Positions 17,038 to 24,839 of a DNA stretch of 64,000 bases are shown in pieces (within the stretch, counting starts at the first letter, position 1; each line of letters starts with the position of its first letter). The notes beneath the pieces were generated by a model. It saw only the letters and a program-made list of their open reading frames with translations, searched no databases and was not told where the DNA came from. The stretch is from the NCBI RefSeq assembly GCF_027706845.1, contig NZ_JAQGCZ010000015.1, positions 1 through 64,000 on the forward strand, given 5' to 3'. This stretch comes from Mycolicibacterium sp. BiH015 (GTDB lineage Bacteria > Actinomycetota > Actinomycetes > Mycobacteriales > Mycobacteriaceae). Made by a program: the position numbers and the translations under genes.

Positions 17038-18579
17038 GTGAGCTCGATCCCCGCCGAAGATACCGAGACCAGCGTCAACTGGGGCAGACGGGCCGCCGCC
17101 GGCGCCGAGAGTCGCATGCTCATCGCCGGTGAACTGGTGGATGCCGCGTCCGGTGCGCGATTCACCAACGCCAGTCCGGCCACCGGCGCGGCCCTCGGTG
17201 ACACCGCCGCGGCCGAGCCCCAGGACATGGAGCGCGCGATCGCCGCGGCCCGGTCGGCGTTCGACACCACTGACTGGTCGACCAACCGGGCGCTGCGCAA
17301 GCGCTGCCTGAACCAGTTGCAGGCCGCGATCGAAGACAAGAAAGAGGCGCTGCGAACAGAACTCGTCGCTGAGGTCGGTTGCCCGGTGATGACGACGGAG
17401 TCGGCACAACTGGACTGGCCGCTCGCCGAATCATTGCGCTACCCGGCGCGGCTCATCGACGAATTCGCGTGGGAGCGCGTTCTCGAGGGCGGTGGCCTGT
17501 TCGGTGACCGCAACATCCGCACCGTCGTCAAGGAGGCCGCCGGTGTGGTGGCGGCGGTGACGCCGTCGAACTTCCCGATCGAGGTCATCCTCAACAAGCT
17601 CGGTCCCGCGCTCGCGGCGGGCAACACCGTGGTCCTCAAACCCGACCCGCACACCCCGTGGAACGCGACCCGGCTGGGCCGGCTCATCGTCGAGAAGACC
17701 GACATCCCGCCTGGTGTCGTCAACGTGGTCACCACGCCGTCCAACCACGTCGCCGGTCTTCTCGGCACCGACCCGCGCGTCGACCTCGTCTCGTTCACCG
17801 GGTCGACGGCCGTCGGCAAGCTGCTCATGCGTCAGGGCGCGGACACCATGAAGCGGATGTTCCTGGAGCTCGGCGGAAAGTCCGCAGCGATCGTGCTCGA
17901 CGACGCCAACCCGGCCGTCATCGTCCCGACCGCGATCGGAGTGTGTGTACATGCCGGGCAGGCGTGCGCGGCCACCAGTCGCATGCTGATCCACCGATCG
18001 CTCTACGAACAGGCGGTCGCCGACATCACCCTGGCGTATCAGTATGTGCCCGTGGGCGATCCGGTGGACCCCGGCACGCTCGTGGGACCGGTGATCAGTG
18101 CCGCGCAGAAGGAGCGGGTGCTCGCCGCCATCGACGGGGCGCGCCGCGACGGTGCCCAGATCACCGTCGGCGGCGGGACGGTCGAGGGACTGCCCGACTA
18201 CCTGGCCGACGGACATTTCATCGCACCGACGGTCATCACGGGCGTCGACAACGGCGCCGCGATCGCCCAGGACGAGATCTTCGGGCCCGTACTGGTGCTG
18301 CTGCCGTTCGACGATGACGACGACGCCGTGCGCCTGGCCAACGACAGCGCGTTCGGTCTTGCCGGAGCGGTGATGTCGCGGTCGACCGAACGGGGGATGA
18401 GCATCGCACGACGTATCCGGACGGGTTCCTTCGGTGTCAACGGCGGCATGTTCTACGGTGCCGACGCACCCTTCGGCGGCTACAAGAACAGTGGTGTCGG
18501 CCGCCAGTGCGGTATCGAAGGTTTCCAGCAGTACCTCGAAACCAAGACCATTGCCCGCAGGGAGCGCAAGCAGGCCTGA
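17038..18579 (+). CDS. Aldehyde dehydrogenase, NAD(P)-dependent
   Basis: A 513-residue ALDH-superfamily enzyme. The cofactor-binding region is TPSNFPIEVILNKLGPALAA within about 175-194, FTGSTAVG is at 253-260, the general base is Glu277 (LELGGKS), and the nucleophile is Cys310 (HAGQACAAT). The GTG start has GGAGG nearby. It probably oxidises an aldehyde made by a P450 or a lyase of the island. It is divergent from the CoA transferase, under operator C. Confidence 0.88.
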   Translation: MSSIPAEDTETSVNWGRRAAAGAESRMLIAGELVDAASGARFTNASPATGAALGDTAAAEPQDMERAIAAARSAFDTTDWSTNRALRKRCLNQLQAAIEDKKEALRTELVAEVGCPVMTTESAQLDWPLAESLRYPARLIDEFAWERVLEGGGLFGDRNIRTVVKEAAGVVAAVTPSNFPIEVILNKLGPALAAGNTVVLKPDPHTPWNATRLGRLIVEKTDIPPGVVNVVTTPSNHVAGLLGTDPRVDLVSFTGSTAVGKLLMRQGADTMKRMFLELGGKSAAIVLDDANPAVIVPTAIGVCVHAGQACAATSRMLIHRSLYEQAVADITLAYQYVPVGDPVDPGTLVGPVISAAQKERVLAAIDGARRDGAQITVGGGTVEGLPDYLADGHFIAPTVITGVDNGAAIAQDEIFGPVLVLLPFDDDDDAVRLANDSAFGLAGAVMSRSTERGMSIARRIRTGSFGVNGGMFYGADAPFGGYKNSGVGRQCGIEGFQQYLETKTIARRERKQA

Positions 18580-18631
18580 CTGTCCCGTCGCGAGAGTGAA
18601 GCCAGGGCTGCGATTTGCGGCCGATCCACAG

Positions 18632-18652
18632 CCAGGAATGCTATTCCGCGGG
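18632..18652. repeat. Fragment of the GGAATTGCATTCC repeat family, copy 4
   Basis: CCAGGAATGCTATTCCGCGG contains GGAAT-GCT-ATTCC, the family core with a changed loop. It overlaps the stop codon of the P450 ending at 18641 and lies at a convergent junction with the aldehyde dehydrogenase. The partner arm is not clear. Confidence 0.4.
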
Positions 18653-19852
18653 GGACGGGGTGAAGGTCACCGGGAGCGCAGTCGGCGAGCGGAACGGCTG
18701 ACCGTGGATGTGCGGATCGTCGTCGGTGATCAGCTCGATGTCGGACAACCGGGCCAGCAACGTCTCCACGGCCACCCGCGTTTCCATGCGTGCCAGGTGC
18801 AGTCCCATACAGGTGTGCTCACCCGCCGCAAAGGAGATGTGCGGCAACCTTTTCCGGAAGATGTCGAATTCCTCGGCTCGCTCCCAGCGGGCTCCGTCAC
18901 GGTTCGCCGACCCGATGCAGACGTCGATGACCGATCCCGCAGGAATAGGTACGCCGTCGATCTCGGTGTCCTCGGACGCGAATCGCTGCACGGTGGTCAG
19001 CGGCGTCTCGTAGCGCAGCCCTTCCTCGATCGCCGCGCCGATCAGTTCGTGGTCGGCGTTGACGGCATCGAACTGCTCCCGGTGGGTCAACAGTAGGTAG
19101 AGGAGATTGCCCGACGACCGGTAGGTCGTTTCCAGCCCGGCGGGCAGCAGCAGCCGCAGGAACGAGTAGATCGCCTCGTCGGTGAGCCGCTCGCCGTCGA
19201 TCTCGGCGGAGACCAGATCGCCGATGATGTCCTCGGTCGGTGCCGAGCGACGCTGCTCGATCTGGGTGAGGAAGTAGTCCTTGAGCGCCGCCGATGCCTC
19301 GAACGCGCGCTTGTATTTCACCGTGTAGCTGATCAATTCGACGGCGCGCTTGCGGAACCACGGGAGGTCTTCCTGCGGGAGGCCGAGCAGCCGGGAGATC
19401 ACCCGGGTGGGGAACTCGAACGTGAAGTCGGCTACCAGGTCCGCCCGGCCCGCCTCGATGAACTCGTCGATGAGTTCGTTGACGACCGGCCGCACGATCT
19501 CGGGTTCCCAACGCGCCAGGGATCGGGATTTGAAGGCTGCGGAGACGAGATTTCGGTGCTCCCAGTGCGGCTTGCCCTCCATCGCCAGGATGGTCGGACC
19601 GATGAACAGTCCGATGGTCGCGTCGTAGATTTTCGAGTTGAACACCTTGCCGTCGCGGAACGCCCGGTTGACCGCATCGAATGACACTGCCGCGTAGAGG
19701 TTCTCGGGTTTGAGCGAGTCGGGGGTCTTCGACCAGTCCATCACCGAACCCCGGAACACTCCGCCCTCGCCGCGCCGGCGCGCGAACATCGGATAGGGGT
19801 CGCGCAGGTCGATGGGTTCATCGCTTGCGACGTCCTGGACGGGGGCTTCCAC
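18641..19852 (-). CDS. Cytochrome P450
   Basis: A 403-residue P450. The I-helix reads LLLPAGLETTYR (about 240-251, Glu before Thr), ExxR is in EEGLRYE, and the heme loop FAAGEHTCMG carries Cys348. I place the start at the GTG at 19852, just outside the perfect operator D; the -10 hexamer TACAGT on the minus strand ends 6 nt before it, so the mRNA is probably leaderless. Longer reading upstream would run through the operator. It is divergent from an aldehyde dehydrogenase only 29 bp away, so the two may act in sequence on one substrate. Confidence 0.85.
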   Translation of the reverse strand: MEAPVQDVASDEPIDLRDPYPMFARRRGEGGVFRGSVMDWSKTPDSLKPENLYAAVSFDAVNRAFRDGKVFNSKIYDATIGLFIGPTILAMEGKPHWEHRNLVSAAFKSRSLARWEPEIVRPVVNELIDEFIEAGRADLVADFTFEFPTRVISRLLGLPQEDLPWFRKRAVELISYTVKYKRAFEASAALKDYFLTQIEQRRSAPTEDIIGDLVSAEIDGERLTDEAIYSFLRLLLPAGLETTYRSSGNLLYLLLTHREQFDAVNADHELIGAAIEEGLRYETPLTTVQRFASEDTEIDGVPIPAGSVIDVCIGSANRDGARWERAEEFDIFRKRLPHISFAAGEHTCMGLHLARMETRVAVETLLARLSDIELITDDDPHIHGQPFRSPTALPVTFTPSPAE

Positions 19853-19856
19853 GCAA

Positions 19857-19877
19857 ATACTGTAACGCTTACAGTAT
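19857..19877. promoter_or_regulatory. Operator site D, perfect palindrome with two -10 boxes
   Basis: ATACTGTAA-CGC-TTACAGTAT is perfectly symmetrical; the next base on each side (A and T) also pairs. In each direction the proximal half-site gives TACAGT followed by exactly 6 nt and then the start codon (GTG at 19852 leftward, ATG at 19882 rightward). This fits two leaderless divergent promoters sharing one operator. It serves as the reference site of the regulon. Confidence 0.85.
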
Positions 19878-19881
19878 TGAC

Positions 19882-21423
19882 ATGTACAGCGTGTCGGGCA
19901 GCGATGAGGTCGCTGGCGGCCATCGGTCTGATGGGAACGGCTCGACGCTGCCACCTGAAGGCGCGAACACCCGCACGCGGGAGCCGATGGCGGCCATTCT
20001 CGAACGTCAGCGCGCGGCGTTCCTGGCGGACGGGCCGCCCGATCTGGCGCTTCGGCGGAACCGGATCGACAGACTGCTGGCGCTGGTCCTCGACAACGCC
20101 GACGACTTCGTCGACGCGATGGCCGCCGACTTCGGCACCCGGCCCCGGACGGGATCGTTGTTCACCGAGATCGTAGGCATGATCTCGGTGATCGAGCACA
20201 CCAGAACCCATGTGGGCCAGTGGATGAGGCCAAGCAGGCTGATGCGGTCCGCCCGGGCGTTCGGGCTGCGGGCCGAGGTGCAGCCGTCCCCGCTCGGGGT
20301 GGTCGGCATCATCGGGCCGTGGAACTTCCCCCTCAACCTCGTCGTCCTTCCGGCCTCGGCGGCCTTCGCGGCCGGCAACCGCGTGATGATCAAGATGTCG
20401 GAGGTGACCGCGCGTACCGCCGAACTCATGCGGACGCTCTCGGCCGCCTATTTCAGCGCGGACGAACTTGCTGTAGTCACCGGAGACGCCGATGTCGCAG
20501 CGGATTTCGCGGCGCTGCCCTTCGACCACCTGTTCTTCACCGGCTCACCATCGGTGGGGGCTCTCGTAGCACGCACGGCCGCAACCAGTCTCGTGCCCGT
20601 CACGTTGGAGCTGGGCGGCAAGAACCCCGCCGTCGTGGGCCCCGAGGCCGACATCGCCCGCGCCGCCGCCCGAATCGCCCAGGGACGCATGATCAACGGC
20701 GGGCAGGTCTGCGTATGCCCCGACTATGTGTTCGTCCCCGTCGAACGGACCGACGAATTCGTCCACATGGTGCGCGAAACCTTCGTTCGCATGTTCCCGG
20801 CGATCGCGGCCAACACAGACTATTGTTCGTCGGTCAACGAGGCCAACTTCGACCGTGTCGTCGGGCTCATCGAGGATGCCCGCGCCAAGGGTGCGCGCGT
20901 CGACTCGATGGTGCCGCCGGGAGAGGCGCTGCCCGACCGGCGCAGCCGCAAGATCGCGCCGACGATCCTGCAGGACGTCGACCACAGCATGCGGATCTCC
21001 TCGGAGGAGACCTTCGGTCCCGTTCTGACCGTTGAACCCTACGAGCGGCTCTCCGACGTCGTCGACTACATCAACAGCCGCCCCTCGCCGTTGGTCGCGT
21101 ATTGGTTCGGTCCCGACGACGCCGACTTCCGGTCCTTCGTCAGGCGCACCAGAAGCGGCGGTGTCGCGCGCAACGACTTTGCCGCACAGATGATCCCGTC
21201 AGCGGCACCCTTCGGCGGCGTCGGGCGCAGCGGCATGGGCGCCTACCACGGCAAGGCGGGTTTCGACGCGTTCAGCCACCACCGCACGGTGGTCGGCAGC
21301 GATCTGCCGTTCACCATCACCGGTCGCGCCGCCCCGCCGTTCACCCGATCGACGCGGATGACGACCGCGCTCGCACTGCGGATGGCGCGTAGCCGGACGC
21401 AGAAAAGGCTCAGGACCCGCTGA
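19882..21423 (+). CDS. Aldehyde dehydrogenase, coniferyl-aldehyde type
   Basis: A 513-residue ALDH of the coniferyl-aldehyde/fatty-aldehyde group. The motif PWNFPLNLVVLPASAAFAAG is within about 146-165, FFTGSPSVG is near 218-226, the base is Glu243 (TLELGGKNP), and the nucleophile is Cys277 (GGQVCVCPD). The ATG at 19882 lies 6 nt past a TACAGT hexamer, suggesting a leaderless transcript. The first 35 residues are not conserved ALDH sequence, so an internal start such as Met36 cannot be excluded. It overlaps the convergent FadD gene by 14 nt. Confidence 0.86.
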   Translation: MYSVSGSDEVAGGHRSDGNGSTLPPEGANTRTREPMAAILERQRAAFLADGPPDLALRRNRIDRLLALVLDNADDFVDAMAADFGTRPRTGSLFTEIVGMISVIEHTRTHVGQWMRPSRLMRSARAFGLRAEVQPSPLGVVGIIGPWNFPLNLVVLPASAAFAAGNRVMIKMSEVTARTAELMRTLSAAYFSADELAVVTGDADVAADFAALPFDHLFFTGSPSVGALVARTAATSLVPVTLELGGKNPAVVGPEADIARAAARIAQGRMINGGQVCVCPDYVFVPVERTDEFVHMVRETFVRMFPAIAANTDYCSSVNEANFDRVVGLIEDARAKGARVDSMVPPGEALPDRRSRKIAPTILQDVDHSMRISSEETFGPVLTVEPYERLSDVVDYINSRPSPLVAYWFGPDDADFRSFVRRTRSGGVARNDFAAQMIPSAAPFGGVGRSGMGAYHGKAGFDAFSHHRTVVGSDLPFTITGRAAPPFTRSTRMTTALALRMARSRTQKRLRTR

Positions 21424-23062
21424 TCGCCTGCTCGCGGGCCCAGCGATAGTCGGCCTTGCCCGCCGGGCTGCGTTCGATGCTGGGGCGGAAGACCACGGCC
21501 TTGGGCAGCTTGTAGCGGGCGATCACCGACGAGGCGTGCTCGATGAGCTCCTCGGCCGTGGCGGACGCACCGTCGGCCAGCGCAACCACCGCGACCACTT
21601 CCTGCCCCCACCGCTCGCTGGGCCGTCCGGCGACCACGACGTCGGCCACCGAAGGATGCGAGGCGATCGCCGACTCCACTTCCTCGGCGAAGATCTTCTC
21701 GCCCCCGGAATTGATGGTCACCGAATCGCGGCCGAGCAGCTCGACCGCCCCGCCGGCGAGATGGCGTGCGCGGTCGCCCGGCACCGAGTAACGCACTCCT
21801 GCGATGACGGGAAAAGTGGCGGCGGTCTTGGTGGCGTCGTTCTTGTATCCGAGCGGGACATAGCCGCGCTGGGCGAGCCATCCCATCCCGTCGTGTCCGG
21901 GCTCGAGGATGGAGCCGAGATCCTCTGCGGCGACAAACGTGTCGGGGCCCGCGGTGAACGTGCCCGTGGACACCGCACCGGGAGCGGACATGTGCGTCAT
22001 CTGCGCTCCGGTCTCCGACGAGCCGACGCCGTCGACCACCATCAGATTCTCTTTGACGTCGATGAGGCGCTGTTTGGCCGTCGGCGTGAGCTGGGCGCCG
22101 CCGTTGGCCACCACCGCCAGCGACGACAGGTCGGCGCTGGTGCGTTCGATGGCGTCGGCCAGTGGGCGGGCCATCGCGTCGCCGACGACGGTGACGGCCA
22201 GGATCTTCTCGCGCTCGATGGTCGAGACGACGTCGTCGACGTCGAGGTGGTCGACCACCGGTGAAAAGACCACGGTCTGACCGGTGTTCATCGCGGTGAG
22301 CACCGCCCACTGGGCGGCGCCGTGCATCAGGGGCGGCAACACCATCAGCTTGGTGCCGGGATTCTCGGCGCAGCGCTTGGCGATGTCGTCGTAGGACGTC
22401 GCAAGTTCGCCGGTGTAGAGGCTGCGCCCGCCGAACGAGGTCATGAAGATGTCGTGTTGGCGCCACAGCACGCCCTTGGGCATGCCCGTGGTGCCGCCGG
22501 TGTACAGCACATAGAGATCGTCGGGTGACGGTTCGACCGGGGGCGCCTCAGCCGGGCCGTCGGCGACGATCGACTCGTAATCGACGGCGCCGGGCAGCAA
22601 TTCGTTGCCGGAGTTATCGGCGATCTGGATCAGAACTTTCAGAGCAGGCAGGTCCGCGCGCACCTCGGCGAGGCGCGGTGCGAAGGCCGCGTGATAGAGC
22701 AGCGCCGTCGCGCCGGAGTCGGACAGCAGGTACTGCAGCTCGCTCTTGACGTACCGGTAGTTGACGTTGAACGGCGCGACCCTGGCCCGCCACGCGCCCA
22801 GCATGCCCTCGACGTACTCGGGCCCGTTGTAGGCGTAGATGCCGAGCAGATCCTGACCGACCTCATGGCCTGCCAACTCCGACCGCTCGGTGTGGCAGCC
22901 CAGTCCCTGCGAGTGCAGGAAGGTTGCGAGTCTATTGGAACGCTCGACGATCTGTGCATAGGTGTACCGCCGGTCGCCCTGGACGATGAACTCGCGGTCG
23001 CCGATGACCGCCGCGACGGCGTCGGCGGCTGCCGGGACGGTGAACTGAATCGACTCGGTCAT
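21410..23062 (-). CDS. Acyl-CoA synthetase (FadD19-like)
   Basis: A 550-residue AMP-forming acyl-CoA ligase. The phosphate-binding loop is LYTGGTTGMPKGVLWRQ, followed by GVGSSETGAQMTH, the GDRAR segment, SGGEKIFAEEVE and the catalytic Lys in RSPAGKADYRWAR. It resembles the mycobacterial FadD19 group that activates branched or steroid side-chain acids. It lies 54 nt behind the isochorismatase-like gene, so it is probably the third gene of the operon led by the Rieske oxygenase. It is the second synthetase of the island (see 4971). Confidence 0.86.
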   Translation of the reverse strand: MTESIQFTVPAAADAVAAVIGDREFIVQGDRRYTYAQIVERSNRLATFLHSQGLGCHTERSELAGHEVGQDLLGIYAYNGPEYVEGMLGAWRARVAPFNVNYRYVKSELQYLLSDSGATALLYHAAFAPRLAEVRADLPALKVLIQIADNSGNELLPGAVDYESIVADGPAEAPPVEPSPDDLYVLYTGGTTGMPKGVLWRQHDIFMTSFGGRSLYTGELATSYDDIAKRCAENPGTKLMVLPPLMHGAAQWAVLTAMNTGQTVVFSPVVDHLDVDDVVSTIEREKILAVTVVGDAMARPLADAIERTSADLSSLAVVANGGAQLTPTAKQRLIDVKENLMVVDGVGSSETGAQMTHMSAPGAVSTGTFTAGPDTFVAAEDLGSILEPGHDGMGWLAQRGYVPLGYKNDATKTAATFPVIAGVRYSVPGDRARHLAGGAVELLGRDSVTINSGGEKIFAEEVESAIASHPSVADVVVAGRPSERWGQEVVAVVALADGASATAEELIEHASSVIARYKLPKAVVFRPSIERSPAGKADYRWAREQAISGS

Positions 23063-23116
23063 GCGATGGACTCTAGACGGGCCCGCCACACGGGTGGACA
23101 GTTGGTCGAAGGTTGT

Positions 23117-23746
23117 CTACTCATGACTCTCTACGGACCATGCCGCGATCAGGGCGTCGGTGGTGGTGATCGTGGCCAGCAAGGACAGGGTGTTGTCGAT
23201 GACCGCCGTGGCGTACTCGGTGGGAACTCCCGCGACCGCGTCGCGCGCCACGACCACCCGGTAGCCGGCGTTGACGGCGTCCATCACGAGGTTGGGGATC
23301 GCGACGTTGACCGACACGCCGACCGCGACGATCGTCGTCACCCCCAGGTTGCGAAGGATCGCGTCCAGATCGGTGCCGCCCATCGGCCCGAGCCCGTGCC
23401 ATCGGTACAGTACGAGATCGCTTGGCTGCTGGTCGATTTCGCGAACAAGCTGCGTGCCGGGGCTGCCGGGCGTGATGTCTACGCCCGACGCGCCGATGGC
23501 GAAGACCCTGGCGTTGTGGTTGGCGCCTCGACCGTCGGCGCGGCGCTGTACGAGGCAGTGCACGACGTCCACGCCGCACCCGCGCGCGACCGGGATTAAC
23601 CTGGCGATGTTCGGCAGGGCATCCCGACGCGTCTCCTCCGCCAGCGCCGCGAGGCCCGCATCGGGCCCGACGACCGCCCCCTGGCATTCCTGCGTCACCA
23701 GTGCGGTGTGCCCCGGCGCCACGAGTTCGGCGAGGGGGATCTTCAT
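23117..23746 (-). CDS. Isochorismatase-fold protein without the catalytic Cys
   Basis: A 209-residue protein of the cysteine-hydrolase (isochorismatase) fold. In active relatives the triad is Asp-Lys-Cys. Here the Asp position is Glu20 (ALVTQECQG), the Lys position falls on Tyr114/Arg115 (LVLYRWHG), and the Cys position is Ala149 (GVSVNVAI). It is therefore probably not a classical cysteine hydrolase. Its start overlaps the Rieske gene by ATGA, so the two are translationally coupled. It could be a binding or accessory partner, or use another mechanism. Confidence 0.8.
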   Translation of the reverse strand: MKIPLAELVAPGHTALVTQECQGAVVGPDAGLAALAEETRRDALPNIARLIPVARGCGVDVVHCLVQRRADGRGANHNARVFAIGASGVDITPGSPGTQLVREIDQQPSDLVLYRWHGLGPMGGTDLDAILRNLGVTTIVAVGVSVNVAIPNLVMDAVNAGYRVVVARDAVAGVPTEYATAVIDNTLSLLATITTTDALIAAWSVESHE

Positions 23747-24759
23747 CGGTGGGCGGCCGGCTCACCCACCGGGGGGACCTCGTAGAACTGCTGTGCCCAC
23801 GCGCGCAACGCCATGTACGGCTTGGCGTCGATCTTCGCCAGCGCCGGATGCTCGATGTACTTCTGATAGCGCCAGATGTCGCAGTCCTCCCACACCGTCT
23901 TGAGGAACTGCCGTTCCACCTTCTCGATGACCGCGGGTGGCGGCGCGTCGGAGGTCTCGCCGGGGAGCTTCGGCCACCAGATCGAATAGAACATGTCGGA
24001 CACCTCGTCGTCGACGGGTGTACAGGCGAAGATCAGCCGGTGATTCGACGATCCTTCGAATGCGCTCATCGCGAAGCCCAGGCCCGAGAAGTGGCTGTGG
24101 ATGCGCAGCGCCATCTTGTCCGGGTCGTCGCTGCGGGCATCGGGCCAGCCGGTCAGGAATCGCCATTCTTCGTCGACGTTCTCCCAGTGCAGGCAGACCG
24201 GTGTCACCGACGCGCCGTGCACGTAGCGGAAATGCGAGCTGTCCGGCCCGTTCTCGGCGACGATCTGCGGATGCACCGGGATGGCGTCGGCGCGCCGGGA
24301 GAACTCGGGGTAGGGCCGGTAGTAGGCGTTGGCGTCGGTCTCGAACTGTGGGAATTTGTGAAAGATGTCGGGCAGTTCCCACTGCGGCTCCTTGCCGTGC
24401 GGCTGGTACCACATGAAGATGCAGCCGTACTGCTCCTTGACCGGATACGACCGAAGCTTCAGTCCGCGGTTGGGGCGGTCGGGTTGGTACGGGATGTAGG
24501 TGTTCGAGCCGTCGGGACCCCACCGCCATCCGTGGAACGGGCATTCGACGCACTCGCCGACAACGGTGCCGCCGTGGCCGATATGGGCGCCGAGGTGTTT
24601 GCAATGTGCCTCCAGGACGTGGAGTGCGCCCGAGTCGTCCCGGTAGGCGGCGAGGTCTTCGCCGAAGTATCTGAGCGCCTTCACGTCGCCTGTCGCGAAC
24701 TCCGCCGACCACCCGATCATGAACCAGCCGGTGACCTTCCAGGTGAACGGAACTTTCAT
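23743..24759 (-). CDS. Rieske non-heme iron oxygenase, KshA-like
   Basis: A 338-residue oxygenase component. The Rieske 2Fe-2S ligands are Cys53-x-His55 and Cys73-x2-His76 (HCKH and CPFHGW). The C-terminal catalytic domain would hold the mononuclear iron. The family resembles the 3-ketosteroid 9-alpha-hydroxylase oxygenase, which hydroxylates a ring carbon using a separate reductase; no reductase gene is adjacent. The ATG at 24759 is chosen because GAGGAG lies upstream; an ATG at 24798 is in frame. It leads the leftward operon from operator E. Confidence 0.85.
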   Translation of the reverse strand: MKVPFTWKVTGWFMIGWSAEFATGDVKALRYFGEDLAAYRDDSGALHVLEAHCKHLGAHIGHGGTVVGECVECPFHGWRWGPDGSNTYIPYQPDRPNRGLKLRSYPVKEQYGCIFMWYQPHGKEPQWELPDIFHKFPQFETDANAYYRPYPEFSRRADAIPVHPQIVAENGPDSSHFRYVHGASVTPVCLHWENVDEEWRFLTGWPDARSDDPDKMALRIHSHFSGLGFAMSAFEGSSNHRLIFACTPVDDEVSDMFYSIWWPKLPGETSDAPPPAVIEKVERQFLKTVWEDCDIWRYQKYIEHPALAKIDAKPYMALRAWAQQFYEVPPVGEPAAHR

Positions 24760-24800
24760 GACGTCTCCTCGGATCTGGCCGCACAGCCCTGTGGGCATCG

Positions 24801-24821
24801 ATACTGTAACAGCGACAGTAT
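24801..24821. promoter_or_regulatory. Operator site E between the Rieske and monooxygenase operons
   Basis: ATACTGTAA-CAG-CGACAGTAT matches at 16 of 18 arm positions. It lies between divergent operons of three genes (leftward) and four genes (rightward). On the minus strand the proximal half gives a TACAGT -10 box with a leader of about 36 nt before the start at 24759. Confidence 0.75.
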
Positions 24822-24839
24822 GGCGAGCCCGGAGGAACA

